Assembly: GCF_030160635.1 (NCBI RefSeq)
Contig: NZ_BSOS01000009.1
Span: forward strand, 1 to 54,139
Direction of reading: 5' to 3'
From: Acidocella aquatica
GTDB taxonomy: Bacteria; Pseudomonadota; Alphaproteobacteria; Acetobacterales; Acetobacteraceae
Length of the DNA: 54,139 nucleotides
Shown here one piece after another: positions 1 to 7,853 of the stretch; the stretch's first letter is position 1, and each line of letters begins with the position of its first letter. The position numbers and the translations under genes are program-made. Under the pieces are notes generated by a model, which worked only from the letters and a program-made list of their open reading frames with translations, searched no databases and was not told the origin of the DNA.

Positions 1-172
1 ACCTGGGCTAAGGCAACGCCATCAACACATGCACCAATCCCGCGAAGCGGGTTCGTTCCACGGCCCGACCCTGCCGTACTCTACCCTTCATCTCCGCGTC
101 CAACCCAGTCGCCAACGAGTCAGGATAGGATAATATGATATGCCAGGCCAGCCGGGATGTTTGGTTCGCGGT

Positions 173-1732
173 TTACTGCCATAGATGCTGAAGGGATACG
201 TGAGGTTTTACTCCAGCTAAAAACAACCGGGCTTCATCGGCGCTGAGGTCTCTGCCATAACCTGCCCCGACCTTCCCGCTGGAATGCCCAAAAATTTTAT
301 CGCACAATTCGTCGCCTATATTTCCCGCTCGCAACATTTGTCGGAAACTATGCCGCAATGAGTACAAGGCGAGTGTGGGGTCCTTCGTGACGGTCTTATC
401 CAAATACCGGTTTAAAAATTTGGACCATGCAGGCGCGCTCTTTTGCTTAACATCCGGTTGAACCAGGGTGAACCCTCGGGCGGACTGCTTGGCAGCCCAT
501 TCGACTATACCCATCTTCAGAAGGTCTCCAAGAAGTGGGATCAACCGGGGTGCGGCAGGAGTTTTGGTGCCAACCTTACGAAGATCCATACAAAGAACGT
601 CGTCTACCCATACGAACTGCGAAGGCGCCATTGCGATTTCCTCTGTTCGAGCACCTGTTAGAGCTGCAATAGCTAAAAACCAACGGGTTGCTTCCTCGCT
701 TGGACTACATTCTTCCGTAAAGAGTCGGCTGTGAAACAACATTGACACTTCGCTCTGGGTGAAAGCCCGACGATCTTCATCGCCCATCCGTTCTTCCTTC
801 GTTAAGCTTCGGATGCTCACCTTTTCAAAACCATCGTCCTCCACACTGCCTGCAGCAACCGCCCAGCTCATGAACGTCTTAATATGCCCGACGCTGCGTT
901 GGATTGTTGCATGACTTAACTTCCCGCCACGGGGATTTTCCTTATCACGCAGAAAGTCCGCGAAAACCTTGACGTCTCCCCGACGAATGTCCCTAATGGC
1001 TTTATCGCCGATTAGCTTGATCCATATGTCAAACGCCTGATCATAGCTCCAAATTGTTTTTTTCTCGAGATCGGGTTTATCGCGCATGAACGCTGTGCGA
1101 AGGGTATGCCAAACAGGAGAGGATGGGATTAAATTCCTGGGACGTGCTTCCTCCACGGTATGCGTTGATATGATCGAAGGTGGCATTTCGACCGAGACAG
1201 TTTCATTTGTCATTTGTGTATAGTGTGGGTGGTCTACCTGCCTTGTTAACATGGGAGCAGGCTGTGGCGCGGATGCCATCTCCCAGACTGCCGTATCGCC
1301 GGGAACCATCTGAGCCTGAACACTTGTGACCATCGCTTTGAGCTTGAGATTGAATTCTATGCGGAGTTCTTCGACACCCATTTGATATTGGCGCCCCAAC
1401 TCAAACGCTCCCAGCGCCAGCAATTCTGCCGGGCTTTGATCCGTTCGATCAGTGTTGAGTTCGTGTGTCATCCTAAGACGCAGTGTCTCAAGAAAACATG
1501 CAAGTGAGAAAAACAATCTCGATGCGTTTATTTTTGCATTATGAGCATCACTGGTACCAAGTGATGCAATTAAATGAGTTCGACGTAAAATCAGGCCCAG
1601 ATCGGTCGGCAACCGCATACGGAAGTAGTACCGGTTTCGCCTCTTCACGACGTATGAACAACACCCCATTTTTGGCTTCCCGCGTGTGCACAAGTGAGTG
1701 TCACAAGCGCGGGACGACACAAAAATAACCAT
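173..1732 (-). CDS. Tyrosine recombinase/integrase (outside the tRNA-Glu element)
   Basis: A phage-type tyrosine site-specific recombinase of up to 519 residues. The N-terminal part has the pattern YVVKRRNRYYFRMRLP, typical of integrases with a short DUF6538-like N-terminal domain. A SAM-like core-binding domain spans roughly 200-300 and the catalytic domain 320-510. Visible catalytic residues are R362 (TGARTEEI), H461 and R464 (SLRHSFR), H483 (FGHSSG) and Tyr492. The ATG at 1732 is the farthest start; the ATG at 1669 (MGCCSYVV) sits directly before the conserved N-terminal pattern and is an equally good start. The gene begins 22 bp left of the att repeat at 1755 and reads away from it. A small CCCGC-GAA-GCGGG hairpin lies downstream at 39-51. 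It probably belongs to a second element or remnant at the same tRNA site (inference). Confidence 0.9.
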   Translation of the reverse strand: MVIFVSSRACDTHLCTRGKPKMGCCSYVVKRRNRYYFRMRLPTDLGLILRRTHLIASLGTSDAHNAKINASRLFFSLACFLETLRLRMTHELNTDRTDQSPAELLALGAFELGRQYQMGVEELRIEFNLKLKAMVTSVQAQMVPGDTAVWEMASAPQPAPMLTRQVDHPHYTQMTNETVSVEMPPSIISTHTVEEARPRNLIPSSPVWHTLRTAFMRDKPDLEKKTIWSYDQAFDIWIKLIGDKAIRDIRRGDVKVFADFLRDKENPRGGKLSHATIQRSVGHIKTFMSWAVAAGSVEDDGFEKVSIRSLTKEERMGDEDRRAFTQSEVSMLFHSRLFTEECSPSEEATRWFLAIAALTGARTEEIAMAPSQFVWVDDVLCMDLRKVGTKTPAAPRLIPLLGDLLKMGIVEWAAKQSARGFTLVQPDVKQKSAPAWSKFLNRYLDKTVTKDPTLALYSLRHSFRQMLRAGNIGDELCDKIFGHSSGKVGAGYGRDLSADEARLFLAGVKPHVSLQHLWQ

Positions 1733-1754
1733 GGCTTTTCAATTGGTTGCAAGC

Positions 1755-1800
1755 CTTGGCGTCCCGTAGGGGATTCGAACCCCTGTCGCCGCCGTGAAAG
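1755..1800. repeat. attL: 46-bp displaced copy of the tRNA-Glu 3' end
   Basis: This stretch is identical to 10322-10367 and contains the anticodon loop, T arm, acceptor 3' strand and CCA of tRNA-Glu in minus-strand sense. The sequence just right of it (1801-1825) still loosely resembles the 5' half of the tRNA, sharing CTCTAG and a pairing anticodon-stem strand, but it is no longer a functional tRNA gene. Confidence 0.92.
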
Positions 1801-1898
1801 AGCGGTATCTAGCGTCCTCTAGCGTTCCATACTGTTCAATAAAGCGTTGTAAACCCTAAAGTTTAATCCCCTATTATCCCGTTGCGTTCTGTACCGTA

Positions 1899-1916
1899 TA
1901 TCCCGTATATATCCCG
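1899..1916 (+). repeat. End-proximal 18-bp repeat, candidate integrase arm-type site
   Basis: The 18-mer TATCCCGTATATATCCCG occurs here, 24 bp before the integrase start, and again in the same orientation at 10255-10272, about 50 bp inside the right att repeat. Related CCCGTTNCGT sequence precedes both copies. Paired repeats just inside att sites are typical of arm-type binding sites for tyrosine integrases; that role is inferred. The left copy also lies where the integrase promoter should be, so it could allow autoregulation. Confidence 0.55.
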
Positions 1917-1940
1917 CACGGCATATTTTAGGGCGGTGAC

Positions 1941-3233
1941 ATGGCGCGCAAGAGTAGGGATGAGGTTTTAGACAACAGATCGGCGCGGCTGCGGTTGCCG
2001 GTGCGGAAGGAGCCGTTCTGGCGCAACATTCAGGAGGGGCGCGCGCTGGGCTACCGGCGGATTGCAGGCGGGAAGTCTGGCACCTGGATTGCCCGCCATT
2101 ATGTAAAAGGCAGAACCCCCCGCAATCTGTTTCAGGCTTTGGGCAGCGCCGATGACTACCTAGACGCCGACGGCGACGGCACCTTGAGCTATCAGCAAGC
2201 CTATGACGCGGCGGGAGCTTGGTTTGCCACGCTCTCCAAGAAAGAGCCGGTGAGACAGATCACCGTTGCCGAGGCGATGACGCACTATATGACGCACTAC
2301 CGCGCCAAGGGCGGGAAGGCCGAGCGGGAAACGCAATTCACGGTTGATGCTCATATCCTGCCAAGCCTGGGCAAGCGGCTGGTTGACGATCTCACGGCTG
2401 GAATCATTAAAGCCTGGCGTGACAAGCTGGCGACGGCACCGGCACGGCTTAGAGCCAGCGCCGACGGCACCCCCAAGAGCCGGGCAACGCTAGATGCAGC
2501 CGGGAAACGGGCAAGGCGCAGCACGGCAAACCGAATCATGACCACGCTCAAGGCGGCGCTAAATTTGGCGTATCGCGACGGGCTGGCGCAATCGGATGAC
2601 GCATGGCGGCGCGTTCAACCGTTTCATGGCGTGGACGCTGCAAAGGTGCGCTGGCTGACCGATGACGAAGCCGCCCGCCTGGTGAACGCCACGCAAGGCG
2701 CTTTCCGCAACCTGGTTGTGGCGGCGCTGCTGACCGGATGCCGCTATGGCGAATTGTGCAATCTTCGCGTGGCCGATCTGGACCTTGTGGGCGGACGTGC
2801 CACGGTTCGGGAAGCCAAGGCAGGCAAGCCCCGCGTCGTCACCTTAACCGCTGAGGCGGTGCAGCTATTCACCACGGCCAGCGCAGGCAAGCCCCGCAAT
2901 GCTTTGGTGCTGCCCCGTGACGACGGCGAGCAATGGCTTAAAAGTCATCAATCCCGCCGCCTATCAGATGCCTGCAAGCTGGCTGGCATTGCCCCCGCAA
3001 TCGGGTTTCATATCCTCCGCCACACCCACGCCAGCCGCCTAGCACAAGCCGGGGTGAGCATGAGCGTAATCGCCGCGCAGCTAGGCAACAGTGAAGCCAT
3101 ATGCAGCAAACACTATGCACACCTCGCCCCCTCATATCTGGCCGAGGCTATGCGCGCCGGGTTCGCCGATACGGGCTTAGTCCCGCAATCAAATGTAACG
3201 CCGCTGGCTAAATCCACAATGAAAGGTAAGTAA
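1941..3233 (+). CDS. int: Tyrosine integrase of the tRNA-Glu element
   Basis: A 430-residue tyrosine recombinase that should catalyse insertion into and excision from the tRNA-Glu 3' end. The first 100 residues form an N-terminal region that is probably arm-binding, residues about 110-235 the core-binding SAM-like domain, and 240-420 the catalytic domain. Catalytic residues seen are R268 (TGCRYGEL), H357 and R360 (HILRHTH) and Tyr392 (KHYAHL). It is the first gene inside attL and reads into the element. The upstream 140 bp contain a CCCGTATAT repeat cluster that may bind the protein. The spacing to attL fits an integrase serving this att pair. The ATG at 1941 follows GGGCGGTGAC, a weak ribosome-binding site. 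Confidence 0.93.
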   Translation: MARKSRDEVLDNRSARLRLPVRKEPFWRNIQEGRALGYRRIAGGKSGTWIARHYVKGRTPRNLFQALGSADDYLDADGDGTLSYQQAYDAAGAWFATLSKKEPVRQITVAEAMTHYMTHYRAKGGKAERETQFTVDAHILPSLGKRLVDDLTAGIIKAWRDKLATAPARLRASADGTPKSRATLDAAGKRARRSTANRIMTTLKAALNLAYRDGLAQSDDAWRRVQPFHGVDAAKVRWLTDDEAARLVNATQGAFRNLVVAALLTGCRYGELCNLRVADLDLVGGRATVREAKAGKPRVVTLTAEAVQLFTTASAGKPRNALVLPRDDGEQWLKSHQSRRLSDACKLAGIAPAIGFHILRHTHASRLAQAGVSMSVIAAQLGNSEAICSKHYAHLAPSYLAEAMRAGFADTGLVPQSNVTPLAKSTMKGK

Positions 3234-3272
3234 TGCTGACCTATTTTTCAAAGCCGGAAACATCTTCTTTGT

Positions 3273-3384
3273 GGTGTTTGAGGTGTTTGAAGTGTTTGAA
3301 CACAAATAAACGGCGGCTTTCTGCGGTTTTTGGGGGAATAAATTTCAAACACCTTAAATATGGACAGGTGTTTGAGGTGTTTGA
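3273..3384. repeat. Left iteron array, 9-bp GGTGTTTGA units
   Basis: Six copies of a 9-bp unit lie in the gap after the integrase. Three are tandem (3273-3281, 3282-3290, and 3291-3299 with A at position 1), one is inverted (TCAAACACC, 3345-3353) and two are tandem (3367-3375, 3376-3384). The gap is AT-richer than its flanks. An array of the same unit in reverse layout lies at 9928-10064. Tandem short repeats beside a primase/helicase gene fit iterons of a replication origin; a role in excision or transcription control is also possible. Confidence 0.8.
3312..3331 (+). repeat. 20-bp direct repeat, copy 1 of 2 (second copy 3420-3439)
   Basis: The 20-mer GGCGGCTTTCTGCGGTTTTT recurs exactly at 3420-3439, 108 bp downstream. 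The two copies alternate with the 9-bp iterons, so this region looks like two roughly 108-bp modules, each with iterons followed by or preceding this motif and ending in a T-run. It may be part of an origin or a duplicated regulatory module. Confidence 0.7.
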
Positions 3385-3462
3385 AAACAAGATTGCGGAA
3401 CTTCTTAACCGTCAAAACTGGCGGCTTTCTGCGGTTTTTTATGATTGTGGAGGTGAAACACC

Positions 3463-4242
3463 ATGCCGGTGAACCGCGCAGGGCCAAGCCCAAAACGCAA
3501 AAGGCCGGGAGGTGCAGCGAACACCAGCCCGGCCAAAGAAAACCCCGAACCACTGGAAGGAACGAAGATGAATCACGATACCACGCCCGCCGAATCCGTC
3601 AAAACCGTTTTCCGCGCATTAAGGCCGGAGTTTGACGCGCCGGAACTGAGTGAATGGGCGAGGCTTTGCACCTCGTTAATCACCTCCCATCAACATCATG
3701 AGGCGGGGGTTGAATATGACGGCGCGCCTTCTGGCTTCGCCGCCGCTGAGCAATCCCTTGGTGCGGTTATCGAGTACCTGAGTAACGCGCCGGGACTGCT
3801 TCAGGCGGGCGCGCTTCTTCCGTTGGGGCGGCTATTAGAGGCGCTGCGCGATCTTGATGAGGGCCGGAAAGTACCGCTTTTGGCAACCCGTACCGCCAGC
3901 AAACGACCGACAACAGCCCGCCGACGTGCCGCAATGATCGGGATGGCAGCGCGGTGCATGACCGAGCTTGTGGATAGTGGCGACACTGTTCCGTTGGCCG
4001 CAAAGAAAGTTTGCGCCGCCCTGAAAGCTGGCGAGGCAATCGACTGGAAAAAACTCACAGTGCAAACTGTCCAAAACTGGCGCGCGCGGTGCGAGGAAGG
4101 AGAAGGGGCCGACATCGCCCCTCATGCGCTGCTGCGCTACCGCGAGCCTTTGCCCCCCGGAATGGGCGACACGCCCGCGCTACGGGCAAAGAGTCTCTTG
4201 CTGGTTTTGTCAGAAGCTAAACGGCGAGGGCTTGGGGAATAA
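3463..4242 (+). CDS. Hypothetical protein of the integrative element
   Basis: A 259-residue protein from the ATG at 3463, which follows GGAGGTG. A second ATG at 3568 follows GGAAGGAACGAAG, so a 224-residue form starting MNHDTTPAE is just as plausible. The first 35 residues are rich in Pro, Lys and Arg and look disordered. The body is helical and alanine-rich with no catalytic motif, signal peptide or membrane span that I recognise. A stretch near 150-215 (RRRAAMIGMAARCM, then AAKKVCAALKAGE and VQNWRARCEEG) resembles the helix-turn-helix-like segments of phage or plasmid accessory proteins. It lies between the left iteron array and the AlpA-like gene, where replication or regulatory proteins are usual. 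Function unknown. Confidence 0.75.
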   Translation: MPVNRAGPSPKRKRPGGAANTSPAKENPEPLEGTKMNHDTTPAESVKTVFRALRPEFDAPELSEWARLCTSLITSHQHHEAGVEYDGAPSGFAAAEQSLGAVIEYLSNAPGLLQAGALLPLGRLLEALRDLDEGRKVPLLATRTASKRPTTARRRAAMIGMAARCMTELVDSGDTVPLAAKKVCAALKAGEAIDWKKLTVQTVQNWRARCEEGEGADIAPHALLRYREPLPPGMGDTPALRAKSLLLVLSEAKRRGLGE

Positions 4243-4317
4243 ATCTCGGAAACCCCCCATGTTTTCGCGTGATGTACCGCGGGACAACCGGGGAACCAAC
4301 CAGACAGGAGCCACCCC

Positions 4318-4512
4318 ATGCCCATCGCCCTAACGATTGAAAACGCAACTGAACAATCAGGACTTTCCCGCAGCCGCCTCTATCTTTTGATTGCGGAAGG
4401 GAAACTGGAAGCCCGCAAGGCCGGGAAAAGAACCCTCATTCTTGGCGAATCATTGCGGCAATATATCGAGAGCCTGCCCGCTGCCCCCATTACCGCCCGC
4501 GCCGCCGCCTGA
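4318..4512 (+). CDS. AlpA/excisionase-family helix-turn-helix protein
   Basis: A 64-residue DNA-binding protein. The motif order LTIENATEQSGLSRSRLYLL, then IAEGKLEARKAGKRTLI, then LRQYIESLP is the winged-helix MerR-like fold shared by excisionase-type and AlpA regulators: a helix-turn-helix at residues 6-25, a wing with a basic turn at 30-42, and a C-terminal helix. In P4-like satellites such proteins control integrase expression or excision. Ribosome-binding site ACAGGAG sits 7 bp before the ATG. It is the most likely recombination directionality factor or master regulator of this element (inference from family). Confidence 0.85.
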   Translation: MPIALTIENATEQSGLSRSRLYLLIAEGKLEARKAGKRTLILGESLRQYIESLPAAPITARAAA

Positions 4513-4525
4513 CTCCCAAACAAAG

Positions 4526-4554
4526 AAAAACCGCCCCGTTTTCCCCCGAGGCGG
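4526..4554 (-). terminator. Possible leftward-reading terminator hairpin
   Basis: On the minus strand, CCGCC...GGCGG arms (4550-4554 and 4531-4535, with inner CG/CG pairs) are followed by five T residues (the A-run at 4526-4530). No leftward gene is recognised upstream of it, so it may protect the early region from antisense transcription or simply be a hairpin in the mRNA. Confidence 0.4.
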
Positions 4555-4574
4555 CTTAGAAAGGCTTATCGAAC

Positions 4575-4778
4575 ATGCCCAAATTACCCCAAACCCCCGC
4601 CGATAACAAGCGCAATCTTCGCCCCCTAGACCTAAAACGCGCCGCCGCGCATCTGCTTTCCCGCGCCGAGTGGCTGCGCCGCCGCCGTGAGCCTGACCCC
4701 CGATGCCGCGCCGTTCAACTGGCCGATGCCGCCGAGTGTTGCCGCCTGGCCGCAGCTCTCACGGGAGGCAAAAAATGA
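4575..4778 (+). CDS. Small hypothetical protein
   Basis: A 67-residue, Arg/Ala-rich helical protein (AAAHLLSRAEWLRRRREPDPRCRAVQLADAAECCRLAAALTG) of unknown function. It carries three Cys residues in the second half but no clear metal-binding spacing. The start at 4575 follows GAAAGG. Its stop overlaps the next start in an ATGA arrangement at 4775-4778, so it is co-translated with the primase-like genes. Confidence 0.65.
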   Translation: MPKLPQTPADNKRNLRPLDLKRAAAHLLSRAEWLRRRREPDPRCRAVQLADAAECCRLAAALTGGKK

Positions 4779-5080
4779 GCGATACCGTAGACTTCTCCGC
4801 CGTCAACCGCGCCGCATTGGCGAACTTCCCTGCCATCGTCTCGCGCTGGTTGCCGGGCGGCCGCTTTGCCGGTCAAGAATACACCGCCCGCAACCCGCGC
4901 CGGAATGACCGGACGGAAGGCAGTTTCCGCATAAACGCCAATACCGGGGCTTGGTCTGACTTTGCGACCGGCGACAAGGGGGGCGACCCCGTGAGCCTCG
5001 CGGCGTATCTGTTCAGCATGAACCAGCCGGACGCGGCGCGAAAAATGGCCGTAATGCTTGGTTTGGAGGCCGTAAAATGA
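4775..5080 (+). CDS. CHC2-like primase N-terminal domain protein
   Basis: A 101-residue protein starting at the ATG at 4775, four bases overlapped with the preceding stop and preceded by GGGAGG. The segment GSFRINANTGAWSDFATGD followed by KGGDPVSLAAYL matches the DNA-binding N-terminal region of phage and plasmid primases (the part after the zinc knuckle of CHC2-type domains). No complete zinc ligand set is visible. It overlaps by four bases with the TOPRIM-DUF927 gene, so the two probably form a split primase: this subunit for template recognition, the next for catalysis and unwinding. The role is inferred from sequence pattern and context. Confidence 0.75.
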   Translation: MSDTVDFSAVNRAALANFPAIVSRWLPGGRFAGQEYTARNPRRNDRTEGSFRINANTGAWSDFATGDKGGDPVSLAAYLFSMNQPDAARKMAVMLGLEAVK

Positions 5081-7617
5081 ACGAGCTTTCCGCCGACGGC
5101 ATTACGCCGGACCCCTTCGCACCGTTTACAGAGGCCCCGAAAACCAGCGGCTTCCCCGACTTCACCGCCGCCGTTGCGGCGGTTGCTGAACGCCTCGCCA
5201 TGCCGGAAATTTGGGAGCCGCAATGCCCGGCACCGGCTGAACCGCCCGAGAGCGTGAAACATTGGCAGCACGGGGATTCCGTGGCGCGCTGGGACTATCG
5301 CACCGCCGACGGCGCGCCGATCTTCTCGGTGTATCGGTTCAATACCGCCGATGGCGGCAAGCAAACCCTCCCCTACACCTACGGGCGGCGCGCATGGACC
5401 GACAAAAATGGGTTGCGGCGAGACGCCACCGGCTGGCACTGGAAACGCCCATTGCCCCCGCTGCCACTCTACGGCCTGGACCGGCTGGCTGCGCGCCCCG
5501 AAGACCCGGTGTTGATTGCGGAAGGTGAAAAATCAGCCGATGCAGCGGCAAAGCTGTTTCCTAGTTATGTGGCGATCACTTCATGCGGCGGGAGTAATTC
5601 GGCCGGCAAAGCTGACTGGACGCCATTAGCTGACCGCATGGTGACGATCTGGCCGGACCATGACGACGCCGGAACCGATTATGCCCGCGCCGTTACGCGC
5701 CTTGCCGGAGAAGCTGGCGCGGCTGAAATCCGCATTGTGAGCGTGCCGGAACTGTTTCCGCCCGGCTGGGATGTGGCCGATGATCTGCCCGAAGGCGAAG
5801 GCCCGGACGTGCTGGCCGAGTTGCTGGCCGGTGCGGCGCTGGCTGAACCGCCGTTCAAAATGCCGGACGGGTATTCCTGGGAAAAAGGGCAGCTATGGTT
5901 TCAGCCGGGTCAACAAAAGGATCGTTCATGGCCTGAGAAGGTTTTTGTCTGCGGTCAGTTTGACGTTTTGGGCGAGGCGCGAACATCAAACGGCACCGGC
6001 TGGAGCGTGTTTCTGCGCTGGCTCGACCGCGATGGACGGCGGCATGAATGGGCCATGCCTAAAAGTTTGCTGCATCGTGAGGGCAATTTAATTGCGGAAA
6101 CGCTGACCGATGCCGGGCTTGTGTGCGGTATCGGCCAAGCGCACGGGCTGCTTAAAGACTTCCTGGCGCGGGTTTATTCTTCACGCCGGTTTGAATGTGT
6201 GGACCGCACCGGCTGGCACGAAGCCGAGGGAAAGCCGGTTTTTGTCGCGCCTTGGGGCAAAGTTTACGGCGAAGGCGCGGCGAACATCGTTTTACAGTCT
6301 GAGCGGATAGTTAGCGCCGAGAGCTTCAAAACCGCTGGCACGCTGAAACAGTGGCAGGATGAGCTTGCACAATTCGCAATCGGCAATGATCGAGTGGCGC
6401 TGTTCATGGCAGCGGGGTTTGCAGGCCCGCTTCTGGAATTCATGGGCCAGGACTCGGGCGGCTTGCACCTGGTTGGCGCTTCACAATGCGGCAAAACAAC
6501 ATGCGCCCTTGCTGCTGGTTCAGAATGGGGGCCTGGCACGCGACGCAACGGACAGGTGCGGTCCTGGAAAACCACCGCGAACGGCTTGGAAGGAGTGGCG
6601 GCGGAAACAAGCGATTGCTTGTTGATTCTAGATGAAATCGGGCAGGCGGATTCTAAAGAGGTTGGCGATACTACCTATATGCTTGCAAACGAGACCGGCA
6701 AAGGCCGCGCCGGGCGAGGCGGTGAAGCCCGCCGTCGTCAAACCTGGCGCAGCCTGTTTCTTTCAACTGGTGAACTCACTCTCGCGGCGAAAATTGGCGA
6801 GGCAGGCAAGCGCACAATGGCCGGGCTTGAAGTGCGGCTTGTCAATCTGCCTGCCGATGCCGGGGCCGGGTATGGCGTGTTTCAAGAGCTTCACGGCTTC
6901 GACAACGCCCGCGATCTGGCGACACAAATCAGCGGCGCGGCGGCAAAGTATTACGGCACGGCGGCGCGGGCTTTCCTGGCGAAGTTGACGGATAATCGGG
7001 CGAAAGATGAAGGCGGTCTGACTGCCGATCTTAAGGGGCTACGCGACAAATTCATGAAAGACAATTGCCCCGCCGACGCCGACGGCCAGGTTAAATCCGT
7101 TTGCAGCCGGTTTGCACTGATAGGCGTGGCGGGTGAACTGGCGCGGGTTTATGGTGTGCTGCCCTGGCCCAAAAACGAGGCGTTGCGGGCGGCTGGCGCG
7201 TGTTTCAAGGCATGGCTGGCCGAGCGCGGCGGTAGTGGCGCGGGTGAAGATTCGGCGGCGCTGGCGCAGGTTCGCGCGTTCCTGGAAGCGCACGGGGCAA
7301 GCCGGTTTGAGCGGTTGCATGAGACCAATTCCAAAACCGGCGAAAATTACTATCCGCCCGGTGAAATTCGTATTCTGAACCGCGCGGGATTCTCGCGGCT
7401 TGTGGGTGACGAACTGCAATTCCTTATCATGCCCGAGGCGTGGCGCAATGAGGTTTGCAAAGGCATGAACTACAAGCAAGTAGCGGCGGTGTTGCGCGAC
7501 AAGGGGTATTTGAAAGAATCCGCCGACGGCAAAAACTCGCAATCAATCCATATTGGCGGGCATGGTCAAATGAGGTTTTACGTCGTCACCGCTGATATTA
7601 TGGGCGGTGACGCATGA
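5077..7617 (+). CDS. TOPRIM-DUF927 primase/helicase-like protein
   Basis: An 846-residue replication protein. Residues about 60-140 form a region common before mobile-element TOPRIM domains. A TOPRIM-like domain spans about 143-245, with the acidic motif EGEKSADA (E149) and DHDD (194-197) that bind metal. The DUF927 ATPase region covers about 275-600, with Walker A GASQCGKT (467-474) and Walker B LILDE (515-519). The C-terminal 200 residues are variable. DUF927 proteins are the primase-helicases of many satellites and plasmids; together with the CHC2-like protein just upstream (ATGA overlap) this gives a full replication initiator, comparable in role to P4 alpha. It likely acts at the iteron arrays at 3.3 and 10.0 kb (inference). 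Confidence 0.88.
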   Translation: MNELSADGITPDPFAPFTEAPKTSGFPDFTAAVAAVAERLAMPEIWEPQCPAPAEPPESVKHWQHGDSVARWDYRTADGAPIFSVYRFNTADGGKQTLPYTYGRRAWTDKNGLRRDATGWHWKRPLPPLPLYGLDRLAARPEDPVLIAEGEKSADAAAKLFPSYVAITSCGGSNSAGKADWTPLADRMVTIWPDHDDAGTDYARAVTRLAGEAGAAEIRIVSVPELFPPGWDVADDLPEGEGPDVLAELLAGAALAEPPFKMPDGYSWEKGQLWFQPGQQKDRSWPEKVFVCGQFDVLGEARTSNGTGWSVFLRWLDRDGRRHEWAMPKSLLHREGNLIAETLTDAGLVCGIGQAHGLLKDFLARVYSSRRFECVDRTGWHEAEGKPVFVAPWGKVYGEGAANIVLQSERIVSAESFKTAGTLKQWQDELAQFAIGNDRVALFMAAGFAGPLLEFMGQDSGGLHLVGASQCGKTTCALAAGSEWGPGTRRNGQVRSWKTTANGLEGVAAETSDCLLILDEIGQADSKEVGDTTYMLANETGKGRAGRGGEARRRQTWRSLFLSTGELTLAAKIGEAGKRTMAGLEVRLVNLPADAGAGYGVFQELHGFDNARDLATQISGAAAKYYGTAARAFLAKLTDNRAKDEGGLTADLKGLRDKFMKDNCPADADGQVKSVCSRFALIGVAGELARVYGVLPWPKNEALRAAGACFKAWLAERGGSGAGEDSAALAQVRAFLEAHGASRFERLHETNSKTGENYYPPGEIRILNRAGFSRLVGDELQFLIMPEAWRNEVCKGMNYKQVAAVLRDKGYLKESADGKNSQSIHIGGHGQMRFYVVTADIMGGDA

Positions 7618-7656
7618 CCCACGCCCGCAACGTTGCAAACTCAATGTTAGTTTTGC

Positions 7657-7685
7657 TTGTGTATTTGGGGCAATTCGGTTATTAT
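7657..7685 (+). promoter_or_regulatory. Candidate promoter with leaderless start
   Basis: TTGTGT (7657-7662) is separated by 17 bp from TATTAT (7680-7685, five of six matches to the -10 consensus) in an unusually AT-rich patch of this GC-rich element. The predicted transcription start would fall on or next to the ATG at 7692. No Shine-Dalgarno sequence precedes that ATG. Confidence 0.4.
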
Positions 7686-7691
7686 TGTTAA

Positions 7692-7853
7692 ATGATCGAA
7701 TCGGCCCCTACATCCCTGAATCTCCCCCGCGACCTGGTGCAGCGCATTGACGAAACCGCCGCCCGCGCGGGGGTTAGCCGTTCCGCCCTGGTGCGGAAAA
7801 TTCTTGCAGTTGCCATTAACCCCATCCCGCCAAAGAAAGCCGCCAAAAAATGA
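7692..7853 (+). CDS. Ribbon-helix-helix (CopG/Arc-like) DNA-binding protein
   Basis: A 53-residue protein. Residues 7-43 fit the ribbon-helix-helix pattern: a beta strand (TSLNLP), helix A (RDLVQRIDETAARAG) and helix B starting with the typical VSRSALVRKIL. Such proteins repress their own operon or control copy number. The tail is Lys/Pro-rich. The stop overlaps the start of the next gene by four bases. No ribosome-binding site is seen, while a good -10 element lies immediately upstream, so it may be translated from a leaderless mRNA. It heads the second transcription unit of the element. Confidence 0.75.
   Translation: MIESAPTSLNLPRDLVQRIDETAARAGVSRSALVRKILAVAINPIPPKKAAKK

Noticed and set aside
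1755-1826. Second functional tRNA-Glu gene at the left att site
   Set aside because: Only the 3' part is intact; the acceptor 5' strand and D arm do not pair.
3233-3472. Possible 79-codon gene overlapping the integrase stop
   Set aside because: The frame runs through the 9-bp iterons and the two 20-bp direct repeats, so its periodic Cys-Leu and Glu-Val-Phe residues are a by-product of the repeats.
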